A DNA stretch of 23,433 bases from JBLHGU01 sp047615875 (lineage in GTDB: Bacteria > Pseudomonadota > Gammaproteobacteria > Arenicellales > CAJQKF01): NCBI GenBank assembly GCA_047615875.1, contig JBLHGU010000073.1, forward strand, positions 1 through 23,433, read 5' to 3'. Below, one piece after another: positions 1-5,694 of the stretch. Positions within the stretch are counted from its first letter, which is position 1. Every line of letters starts with the position of its first letter. The translations under genes were made by a program, and so were the position numbers. The notes below the pieces were generated by a model that did not search any database, had not been told where the DNA came from, and saw only the letters and a list, made by a program, of their open reading frames with translations.

Positions 1-413
1 GAGCGGTCGATCAGGACGGCGAAGTGGTTGATGTATATCTACAGGCCAAACGAGATGGAACTGCGGCAAAACGGTTTTTCAAGCGCCTGCTCAGGTCACA
101 TGGCGGTGAGCCGAGGAAGATCGTGACTGACAAACTGAGGAGTTATGATATAGCTCATCGGGAACTGGTTCCTGAGAGCATTCCTGAGAAATCACAGTAT
201 GCGAATAATCGCGCGGAACTATCGCATCAACCTACACGGGTACGAGAACGCGGAATGAGGCGGTTCAAATCATCAAAGCAGGCGCAACGATTTCTGGGTG
301 CTCACGCTGCAGTCTACAATCTATTCAACTTAGGAAGACACCTGGTCAGTGCCGAGCATTATCGAAACCTCAGGACCGGTGCATTCAATGATTGGCACAG
401 GGTCGTTGCATGA
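1..413 (+). mobile_element. IS6-family transposase, C-terminal part (5' end outside window)
   Basis: The open frame runs from the window edge (first full codon at base 3) to TGA at 411-413. It reads as the C-terminal half of an IS6/IS26-type DDE transposase, which moves the element by replicative transposition. Visible family motifs are AVDQDGEVVDVYLQ, then KRFFKRLL, then IVTDKLRSY with the second catalytic Asp, and NNRAELSHQPTRVRERG with the catalytic Glu. The C-terminal tail RRFKSSKQAQRFL...HYRNLR is also typical. The first catalytic Asp would lie upstream of the window. I cannot see a convincing right terminal inverted repeat between the stop codon and the next recognisable gene remnant at about 438, so the element may be truncated on this side. 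Family assignment is firm; whether the copy is intact is unknown. Confidence 0.9.
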
Positions 414-437
414 TATATCGAGGATGGGATTCTCTGA

Positions 438-575
438 TTTCAAGGAGCTAACTTGGCGATACCTATCGATGGCAAAGCTGTTGGCTTTGTGCCGTATATC
501 AGCAGATTTCCACAATACCGAGAGAATAGCGAGGAGGTCGTGTCCAACGGTTATCAAGGCTCCCATATGGTCTGA
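438..575 (+). pseudogene. 3' remnant of a Baeyer-Villiger monooxygenase (FAD-dependent)
   Basis: Frame 3 from 438 to TGA 573-575 gives about 45 residues, beginning FQGANLAIPIDGKAVGF and continuing VPYISRFPQYR, then EVVSNGYQGS. This is the usual C-terminal end of cyclohexanone/phenylacetone-type Baeyer-Villiger monooxygenases (pattern GAN...GK...PYI(G)G...YR...EV..NGY.GF). These enzymes insert oxygen next to a ketone to make an ester or lactone. Immediately upstream in frame is TGA at 435-437, at the position where the family has a Trp codon (W-x-x-GAN), so one G-to-A change could explain it. Beyond that, homology stops and the IS6 transposase lies 24 bp away. No start, FAD- or NADPH-binding motif is present, so this is a dead fragment, probably truncated by IS activity. 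It is too short for automatic gene callers, and the assignment rests on motif recognition. Confidence 0.7.
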
Positions 576-715
576 TATCGCACGCGACGATATCTTCACT
601 GTCGTTGGGCGTCAGCCAATGGCACTCTCATTCTATTCGTTTCCCATGGCAATTATCTAAGCCACCGAGAATACTAAGTGATGTTGCTCTATCCTTGGCA
701 CCAGACTTCCTCACA

Positions 716-1453
716 TCAGAATCCAGCCTCGAAATTCCTGCGCACACAGCTTGCACGTACGAAGTTGATCATCGTAGTAAAATCGAATACCGGTCTTTGA
801 ATTTCGTCCTGAAGCGCTTTTGCGTAAGGCGGCAAGTTTGAGCATTCGAACAAGACGGCCCCGATGGATGGGTTCTGAGCAACTAGTTCCTTTCCAACGG
901 TGACGACCTCTTGTCTGATTGCATTTGGATCGAGAGAGCCTTTTTCATCCAGAATTGCGTGACGAAATTCAGGTTGGTCTTCCATGCCAGCTACGAACAA
1001 CCGACGGTCTTGGGCGGGAAAGGCCTTGCTCAGCATGTCAGCGGTAAGGCTTTTCGACTTGGCGCAGATAATGCCGATAGATTGTGAGGCTGGCAGAAAT
1101 GCCGATATCAAAGGCAACTGCAGCAAGCTTGACATCATCACTGGAACATCGACGGCTTCCCGCACCACGTCTTGAAAATGAATCATGTAGCCGCAATCGC
1201 TCGTTATAGCTTTCACGCCCTGCCTCTGAAGGTAACGGGCTGCGTCCACGATGTTCTGCGACAAGGTGAGATCACCTTCGTCGACAAGTCGCTTAATCGT
1301 CACTTCCGGGATAAGGTGAAATAGCACTGGGAAGTCATAGGTATAGGCATTGCCCACATCTCCCGGAATAAACGGGTTGTGGCAATCGATCATCAGAATT
1401 CCAATGTCGTGACCGTAGCTAATTTGACCTTTCTTCCCCCAAACACGTTCCAT
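716..1453 (-). CDS. Aspartate/glutamate racemase family protein (substrate unknown)
   Basis: A 245-residue protein of the Asp/Glu/hydantoin racemase superfamily. These are cofactor-independent enzymes that use two Cys residues for proton transfer. The two Cys are in the expected places: C87 in ITSDCGYM and C204 in LFECSNLPPY. The N-terminal GILMIDCHNPFIPGDVGN and MMSSLLQLPL are typical of a subgroup found beside catabolic genes, whose members are mostly uncharacterised. An ATG 13 codons upstream (1492) keeps the frame open. I prefer 1453 because a GAGG motif sits 8 bp before it and family homology begins just after. The gene lies 50 bp downstream of the GMC oxidoreductase on the same strand and is very likely co-transcribed. 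It could be a racemase, a maleate-isomerase-like enzyme or a decarboxylase of the same fold; sequence alone does not decide. Confidence 0.85.
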   Translation of the reverse strand: MERVWGKKGQISYGHDIGILMIDCHNPFIPGDVGNAYTYDFPVLFHLIPEVTIKRLVDEGDLTLSQNIVDAARYLQRQGVKAITSDCGYMIHFQDVVREAVDVPVMMSSLLQLPLISAFLPASQSIGIICAKSKSLTADMLSKAFPAQDRRLFVAGMEDQPEFRHAILDEKGSLDPNAIRQEVVTVGKELVAQNPSIGAVLFECSNLPPYAKALQDEIQRPVFDFTTMINFVRASCVRRNFEAGF

Positions 1454-1503
1454 CTTCTCGTCCTCTATTTTGATCCTGAAACGCCAATTCATTGTCGATG
1501 GCC

Positions 1504-3204
1504 TTAGGCCACCTGCTGAATATGGTCCGCCATCTTTTCCGCAATCATCATTGTGGAAAGGTTCGTCGTTGCACAGGGAATGGACGGCATGACCGACGCG
1601 TCAATGATCGAAAGATTTTTGACGCCGTAAACTTTTCCATGAGGACTCACGACCGCTGCCCTGTCTTCAAAGCTTCCCATGCGACATGTCCCACAAGCAT
1701 GCCAGTCACCCTGCGCACCTGTCTGTATCCAATCTTCAAGGACCTGATCGTCACTAAAAACCTTGTCAAGTGTAAAGCGATTATCAATGGCTTTACCAAG
1801 GACGAAGCTTCTCCCGACGCCACCCATATCTAGGAAACTGGCAGCGATGCGGGTTTTAACATCGTTGATCCAATTTTGGGTGGCGAGATTTCTGAGCGAG
1901 TCCGCATAGATTCCAGGCCAATAGCTTCTGACGTACGCGTTCGCCGGCGCACTGGAGAGAATTCCACTGACCCACCGCGCTGTCGCCTTCATCCGGTCAA
2001 GGTCACGATTGTCCGACAAATAGTTGAATGCAACCAGTGGATGACTATGCGGATCTTTATCGCGAAGCTGCACAAAACCTTTCGAGTAAGCTTTGTTCGG
2101 GCCGAAGTTGACCATGGCGAGACGCTTGCCAACCTCACTCCATGCGAAGCGGCCGGAAATCGTAAGCTTCATGTCCGATGGGGGGCAGCCTTCGTGCCCT
2201 GAGCTCCACCGCATGTGCATTAAAAGACTATTCTTAACATAGTCGCTCATCATCCCCTCTGGGTTTAAATAAACCGCGAAGCCGATCAGAGGGTGATCTT
2301 GCAAATTTTGTCCAACCCCCGGCCTGTCAGCCACCACCTTGATGCCAAGCTTCTGCAGGTGATGGGCAGGCCCTATACCTGCTCTCAGTAGTAGTGCCGG
2401 AGAGTGAAGCGCTCCAGCAGATAGAATGACCTCATCTGCATGGATCGTTTCAACTCGCCCTTTCGCGCGCACGACGACGCCAGTTGCAACATTGTCATTC
2501 AGAACAATGGATTCGACATGGGTTTCCGGAAGAATAGTCAAATTCTCTCTGCGGCGGGTTGCTTCATCGAGATAACCAGCGGCGGACGAGACACGCTGAT
2601 CGTAAACGTTGTTGCGCGCAAAGGGAAAGCAACTGTCTATTGGCTCCGCATGGCAGTTATCGACGTATGGAATGCCTTTCTTAGCGACACTGTCGCGCAT
2701 CGAAAGAGCAAATTTGCTCCAGTGCTGCGGGAAAGTTCTTCTAATAGGGATACGGCCACCTCCCTCACCAGGGAAATCGACATCAATTTCCATCTTGCGG
2801 AAATAGGGAAGGCAGTCCTCATAGGACCAACCCTTTGCGCCTAGCTTTTCCCATTCATCGTAATCCGCAGGTAGGCCTCGAATGGCGACCTGGCCATTTA
2901 CTGTTGATCCGCCACCCATCACACGCGCCTGCTCATAACGGCGAGGTTTCATGCCCGCTTCGATCTGATCCGGCGAGCGATTCCCGATCGGGTCTGCGTA
3001 GACGGTTAGCTCTGTCCAGTATCGGTTGGGCTGAAAGTAGTCGGGCAGGAATGCGTCACCATAGATCGAACGAGACACATCTTCAGGTGGTGTATCTGGA
3101 CCAGCTTCAACAAGACAAACCTCATGTTTGCCAGATTGAGAAAGGCGATTTGCCAGAACGCACCCGGCTGAGCCGCCGCCGACGATCACATACTTGTATT
3201 TCAT
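1504..3204 (-). CDS. GMC family FAD-dependent oxidoreductase (choline/alcohol dehydrogenase-like)
   Basis: A 566-residue flavoprotein of the glucose-methanol-choline family, which oxidises alcohols to aldehydes or ketones with FAD. The ADP-binding motif VIVGGGSAGCVLANRLS opens the protein. GGGSTVNGQVAIRG follows near residue 100 and the second GMC signature, ILSAGALHSPALLLRAGIG, lies mid-protein. The C-terminus has the active-site pair H502 (DWHACGTCRMG) and N548 (ATTNLSTMMIAEK). Length is normal and no break is visible, so the gene looks functional although both island flanks are broken. The frame extends 7 codons further to an ATG at 3225. I take 3204 because MKYKYVIVGGG matches the usual family start. 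It is the first gene of a two-gene unit with the racemase-family gene. The substrate is unknown; an alcohol linked to the neighbouring monooxygenase/esterase remnants is an inference. Confidence 0.92.
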   Translation of the reverse strand: MKYKYVIVGGGSAGCVLANRLSQSGKHEVCLVEAGPDTPPEDVSRSIYGDAFLPDYFQPNRYWTELTVYADPIGNRSPDQIEAGMKPRRYEQARVMGGGSTVNGQVAIRGLPADYDEWEKLGAKGWSYEDCLPYFRKMEIDVDFPGEGGGRIPIRRTFPQHWSKFALSMRDSVAKKGIPYVDNCHAEPIDSCFPFARNNVYDQRVSSAAGYLDEATRRRENLTILPETHVESIVLNDNVATGVVVRAKGRVETIHADEVILSAGALHSPALLLRAGIGPAHHLQKLGIKVVADRPGVGQNLQDHPLIGFAVYLNPEGMMSDYVKNSLLMHMRWSSGHEGCPPSDMKLTISGRFAWSEVGKRLAMVNFGPNKAYSKGFVQLRDKDPHSHPLVAFNYLSDNRDLDRMKATARWVSGILSSAPANAYVRSYWPGIYADSLRNLATQNWINDVKTRIAASFLDMGGVGRSFVLGKAIDNRFTLDKVFSDDQVLEDWIQTGAQGDWHACGTCRMGSFEDRAAVVSPHGKVYGVKNLSIIDASVMPSIPCATTNLSTMMIAEKMADHIQQVA

Positions 3205-3394
3205 ATCCGATCCAGCCGTTATCATATCTCTCGGACTGCACTTATGGGTTATGACTATCTTTGAGTTTACACCAGAGAGCCTTGAAAAGCTTCAAGTGGG
3301 AAACCATCGCAAAGATCGATGTGCCACTCCCGCTTTCGGAAAATGCGGCATTCGCCACATCACGCTGATCTGTCACAAAGAGCCAATTGAAAAA

Positions 3395-3412
3395 AAACAT
3401 CGGTCGATGTTT
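3395..3412. promoter_or_regulatory. 18-bp perfect palindrome, candidate operator between divergent genes
   Basis: AAACATCG-GT-CGATGTTT is a perfect inverted repeat with 8-bp arms around a 2-bp centre. It is preceded by a run of A. It lies in the 393-bp non-coding gap between the GMC gene (start 3204, minus) and the esterase remnant (start 3598, plus), where a dimeric repressor or activator for a divergent catabolic pair would be expected. No regulator gene is present in the window. No clear sigma-70 boxes could be fixed on either side, and I see no ORF of merit in the gap. Binding is inferred from symmetry and position only. Confidence 0.45.
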
Positions 3413-3597
3413 GACATCGGCGGTAAGGCAGATTTCTTCTCTTGCCAGCGGATAAATGATCATGACGATGCATCCCCATAAGGATACTCTCCGCGCAAGG
3501 CCACCAGACATTCCATGCCTGCGCCCGCGTAATTGACTGTGACGAATGAAAATGGGCGAAAACCGTGGAGAACGATGAATACATGCCAGACTAAGCG

Positions 3598-3903
3598 ATG
3601 ATGAGCACCGCTGCTAGGCAGTACCTTGAAGCGAACCTAATCGACCCCCCGTTACCTACTCCGACGCCAGAGACAATCGAACAGGCTCGGGCCGAAACGA
3701 CTACCAGGTTTACAGCCCGCACCGAGCGAAAACTCGGGCGCCTTTCCCTGGCGCCGAAGCCTGTCACCTTCGGAGGTATATCGTGCCTGGAGATTACCCT
3801 CGATTACGTCCGAACCGACCACACGATCCTCTACCTTTACGGAGGCGGATATATCATGGGCAGTGCCTTTGAAGATCAAATCATCAGTGCCGAGCAGGTA
3901 TAG
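3598..3903 (+). pseudogene. N-terminal remnant of an HSL-type alpha/beta hydrolase (esterase)
   Basis: About 100 codons resemble the cap and first strands of hormone-sensitive-lipase-type esterases. An N-terminal helical stretch is followed by VTFGGISCLEI, then TILYLYGGGYIMGSAFED, which corresponds to the oxyanion-hole motif HGGG(Y/F)xxGS. The usual His is replaced by Tyr here. Normal members are about 300 residues with a GDSAGG nucleophile elbow and a C-terminal Asp/His. All of that is missing because the frame ends at a TAG (3901-3903), and no homology resumes beyond it. The last in-frame residues ISAE coincide with a 13-bp stretch also found in the IS6 transposase at 346-358 (see findings). 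It would have hydrolysed esters such as those made by a Baeyer-Villiger monooxygenase, but the fragment cannot be catalytic. Confidence 0.7.
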
Positions 3904-4336
3904 GAAGTATAAGGCGCATGTTAATGGAAAACGAGGGAGGGAATGAAGAGAATAAAAAGCCTGTTTGCAGCCGCAAAAATTAGTGTAGTGCATCCGATTT
4001 ATCCTTGAGTCCTGGAAATTCGATCATTTCCTCCTGCCAATTGACCACTTATATCCTTGACGTCACAATGAAGGCGAGCGCGCGCCTGCTGCGTCATTGA
4101 AATACGCTGTAATCCCTTACATACCAGCGTCAGTGCTAGAGAGCCTGGATTATTTGACCCAAGAATTCAATACACTGTGATATGAACTTGGATTCTGTGA
4201 TGCTTCAAACGTCCTGTGCGCTGTGGGGATTTGGTGGGGATCAGTTGTGCACGGTTATGCATGGTTATGTAGTTGAGGCAACGGGACTTCCCGGTAAGTT
4301 TTTGATAAATATAGCTATTAAGATCTACTGATCGTT
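3904..4336. other. Non-coding island edge, no gene recognised
   Basis: I find no credible coding frame here. One GC-rich imperfect hairpin stands out: CAATGA 4066-4071 pairs with TCATTG 4094-4099, and AGGCG 4072-4076 with CGCCT 4083-4087. An 8-bp palindrome TGACGTCA begins about 4058. The right part (4224-4270) holds the short direct repeats listed separately. The stretch lies between the broken esterase and the tRNA-Phe fragment and is best seen as degraded island DNA. Confidence 0.5.
4224..4270. repeat. Helically spaced short direct repeats next to a putative attachment site
   Basis: TGGGGAT occurs at 4224-4230 and 4235-4241 (11-bp period). GGTTATG occurs at 4253-4259 and 4263-4269 (10-bp period, in ACGGTTATGC / ATGGTTATGT). 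Both periods are close to one DNA helical turn. The block lies about 70 bp before the tRNA-Phe fragment. Short phased direct repeats near an att core are the usual form of arm-type sites for tyrosine recombinases and excisionases. No integrase gene is visible, so the role is inferred from layout. Confidence 0.4.
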
Positions 4337-4360
4337 CTGAAAATCCCCGTGTCGGCAGTT
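4337..4360 (+). other. tRNA-Phe partial sequence, probable attachment-site scar
   Basis: CTGAAAATCCCCGTGTCGGC plus AGTT (24 nt) matches the part of gammaproteobacterial tRNA-Phe from the GAA anticodon (4339-4341) through the 3' anticodon stem TCCCC, the variable loop and the 5' half of the T stem. The 5' half of the tRNA and the acceptor stem are absent, and the match ends where TTCGATTC should follow. Such 3'-ward tRNA fragments are left by integrative elements that use a tRNA gene as attB. The orientation would put the intact tRNA-Phe and the element to the left of this point, agreeing with the accessory nature of bases 1-4336. The match is from memory of the tRNA consensus. Confidence 0.6.
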
Positions 4361-4538
4361 GCTCGTATCATCCTGATACTCATCCCTGCGGGGTTTCCTT
4401 TGGTCACGAAAATCTTCTCCCGACAGATTTTTCGACTCTGTCCTAGGCCACCATTTAAATCAAACACTTGTGTGACTTTCTTATTGTGAGCCATTTCCTG
4501 GTTCACTAATAGTTCACTTTTGAAACGCACTTTTTTCC

Positions 4539-4617
4539 TTATTGGCTTGGACTTAGGGTTTAGTGACTAGCCAATAAACCGACACTAGTGATTTATTGGT
4601 GACTTTAACCCCAATAA
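4539..4617. repeat. Four alternating inverted copies of TTATTGG/CCAATAA (mutually exclusive hairpins)
   Basis: TTATTGGCT 4539-4547 pairs perfectly with AGCCAATAA 4569-4577. The second arm, as CCAATAAA 4571-4578, also pairs perfectly with TTTATTGG 4592-4599. That third copy, as TTATTGG 4593-4599, pairs with CCAATAA 4611-4617. Arms 1-2, 2-3 and 3-4 therefore give competing stems, like an attenuator or a cluster of inverted protein sites. The palindrome CACTAGTG lies in the 2-3 loop at 4583-4590. No gene lies immediately downstream in either direction, so function is unknown. Confidence 0.55.
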
Positions 4618-4804
4618 TTTGTTTCCAATACAGGCCGCCTTGGGTGGATTGTAAATCGAGAATAACCCCAGGTGTATCCCCCTGGGACCCACACTAAGCT
4701 TTTTAACTTTTCCACGTCACTTAGCATTATCTGAATCTCGAATATACTAACAACTACAGACAGATTGATTTTGAACAGCATCTAACCGTTGAAAGCCATC
4801 GTAA

Positions 4805-4820
4805 TGTGAACTAGCTCACA
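4805..4820 (+). promoter_or_regulatory. crp site: CRP-type binding site
   Basis: TGTGA-ACTAGC-TCACA matches the CRP core consensus TGTGA-N6-TCACA at all ten conserved positions, with AA before and AT after. It ends 90 bp before the ATG of the small membrane-peptide gene. With the candidate -10 at 4874-4879 it would be centred near -73, a class I activator position. No other gene has a start nearby, so it most likely controls that peptide. An FNR-type site (TTGAT-N4-ATCAA) is not matched. Confidence 0.6.
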
Positions 4821-4910
4821 ATTCATCTTTACCTAATGTCGGCTAGTTCGCAGACTCTACATCCAGGCATCGGCATAATTGATCCCACACTAACAGCCAA
4901 GGCCAGAACG

Positions 4911-5015
4911 ATGAACTACTCAGAATACGCAACCCGGACTACTTTCAGTATCACTGACGCTGTTTCTGGAAGCATCGTTATCGTCGCCTTCTTCATCGCC
5001 CTGGTTGCTATGTGA
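4911..5015 (+). CDS. Small single-helix membrane peptide (34 aa), unrecognised
   Basis: ATG 4911 to TGA 5013-5015 encodes 34 residues. The N-terminal half is polar (MNYSEYATRTTFSITDAVSG). The second half is an uninterrupted hydrophobic helix (SIVIVAFFIALVAM) ending at the stop, so a one-pass membrane peptide with a very short tail is predicted. Support that it is a real gene comes from four features. There is an AAGG ribosome site 8 bp before the ATG. A consensus CRP site lies 90 bp upstream. A strong intrinsic terminator starts 28 bp after the stop. No competing frame covers it. The composition resembles the short peptides that attach to respiratory or transport complexes (CydX/CcoQ/KdpF class), but I recognise no family. 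It is too short for most gene callers and may be unannotated. It stands alone, with no co-transcribed partner. Confidence 0.65.
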   Translation: MNYSEYATRTTFSITDAVSGSIVIVAFFIALVAM

Positions 5016-5043
5016 TTTCCTGAAAAAACTCTCCTCCAAGAAT

Positions 5044-5068
5044 TGCCGCCTTCGGGCGGTATTTTTTT
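5044..5068 (+). terminator. Rho-independent terminator with UUCG tetraloop
   Basis: TGCCGCC-TTCG-GGCGGTA forms a 7-bp stem (one G-U pair) closed by a C(UUCG)G tetraloop and followed by seven T (5062-5068). It is the strongest terminator I see in the window and ends the transcript of the 34-residue membrane-peptide gene. Confidence 0.9.
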
Positions 5069-5125
5069 ACCCATTGCACCTCACAGCTTCTGATATAAAA
5101 AAGGTACATCTGCCTGGCAGTATTA

Positions 5126-5305
5126 CCGAGTCGCTTATATGGCAGCACAGTGATGGTAATTGCCAGCAACTAGGGTCCCATCGTCATCAACGAAATACTC
5201 GACCACCTGAAGGATAAGGGTGAATGCCAGGATGCGATCCAGTTAGCCGCGAGTCGCGCACCACCGCAGGCCGATCCCTTTACTAACCAATTCACTGGGT
5301 ACTGA
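5126..5305 (+). pseudogene. C-terminal relic of an IS91-family transposase
   Basis: In frame 2 the sequence reads LYGSTVMVIASN, stop (TAG 5186-5188), GPIVINEILDHLKDKGECQ, and continues QLAASRAPPQADPFTNQF to TGA 5303-5305. This matches the tail of IS91/ISCR-type rolling-circle transposases (CGG.MKVIA.I.DP.VI..ILDHL...G...ARGPP). A Tyr replaces the expected zinc-ligand Cys before GST, and an internal stop interrupts the frame, so it is dead. The terminal TGA falls inside the left arm of the 159-bp inverted-repeat segment. A second relic from the N-terminal part of the same protein family lies downstream on the same strand, in the wrong order for a single gene. Confidence 0.65.
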
Positions 5306-5456
5306 CAAGTTAACTTGAAGGCATGGGCTGGGATTACACAAACTTGCCTTTAGCTTCCGAAATCAGCTCACTGTCTCCACATGGGAAAAGCTTTCTGAGA
5401 TTACAATTAGGCATATCACCACTTTTTCGAGTAGAAAAAGTTAACTTGTCAGTACC
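5298..5456. repeat. 159-bp segment bounded by perfect 19-bp inverted repeats (MITE-like)
   Basis: GGTACTGACAAGTTAACTT at 5298-5316 is perfectly inverted at 5438-5456 (AAGTTAACTTGTCAGTACC). The 121 bp between the arms encode nothing recognisable and include an AT-rich right part. Each arm contains the 10-bp palindrome AAGTTAACTT. I see no clear target-site duplication (flanks TTCACT and GATGGT). Size and architecture fit a miniature inverted-repeat element. The position exactly between two IS91-family relics could instead mean it is an end structure or a recombination product of those elements. Confidence 0.7.
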
Positions 5457-5457
5457 G

Positions 5458-5681
5458 ATGGTCGCGTTTAGCTGCAAGTGTCGTGGTTTCTGCCCCAGTT
5501 GCGGGGTAGGAGGATAGCAGCGCCGCGCATCTGGTCGACGATGTCTTGCCCGAGGTGCTGATTCGCTAGTGGGTTTTGAGTTTTCCGTATCCCTTGCGAA
5601 TCCTGTTTGCCGCCTAACCCAGAATCATAGCCCTGATGCTGGGGATTGCCTGCCTCGTGATCTCTACGCACCTGATTGTCA
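5458..5681 (+). pseudogene. N-terminal relic of an IS91-family transposase (zinc-finger region)
   Basis: The relic opens in frame 1 with MVAFSCKCRGFCPSCG, the Cys cluster (C-x-C-x4-C-x2-C) of IS91-family transposases. A frameshift near 5511-5516 moves it to frame 2: SSAAHLVDDVLPEVLIR, stop, WVLSFPYPLRILFAA, stop, PRIIALMLGI, then VISTHLI. The two in-frame stops are TAG 5573-5575 (where the family has Gln of RQW) and a TAA (where it usually has Asn). Homology fades about 14 bp before the radical SAM gene's stop codon at 5695. The copy is inactive. The protein would have started rolling-circle transposition. Upstream coding sequence is replaced by the 19-bp inverted repeat ending at 5456. Confidence 0.85.
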
Positions 5682-5694
5682 TAGATGAATGGAA

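Larger units (their letters stand above)
4361..4910. other. Non-coding stretch with several inverted repeats and a CRP-like site
   Basis: No gene is recognised. A 70-codon minus-strand frame (4318-4530) has no family features and covers the tRNA fragment, so I discount it. Structural content is high. It includes the alternating TTATTGG/CCAATAA set at 4539-4617 and a 6-bp inverted repeat CCCAGG 4667-4672 with CCTGGG 4681-4686. The CRP-like site is at 4805-4820. The 3' end is the leader of the small membrane-peptide gene at 4911; a possible -10 box is CATAAT 4874-4879. Confidence 0.5.

Noticed and set aside
399..416. GGGTCGTTGCATGA resembling an IS6 terminal repeat
   Set aside because: It lies inside the transposase 3' coding end and in the wrong orientation for a right terminus; the resemblance is partial.
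330..660. Overlapping ORFs on both strands after the transposase
   Set aside because: They are shadows of the transposase end and of the monooxygenase remnant, which has a clear family match in a third frame.
4318..4530. 70-codon minus-strand ORF
   Set aside because: No recognisable domain, no good ribosome site, and it overlaps the tRNA-Phe fragment in antisense; likely chance.
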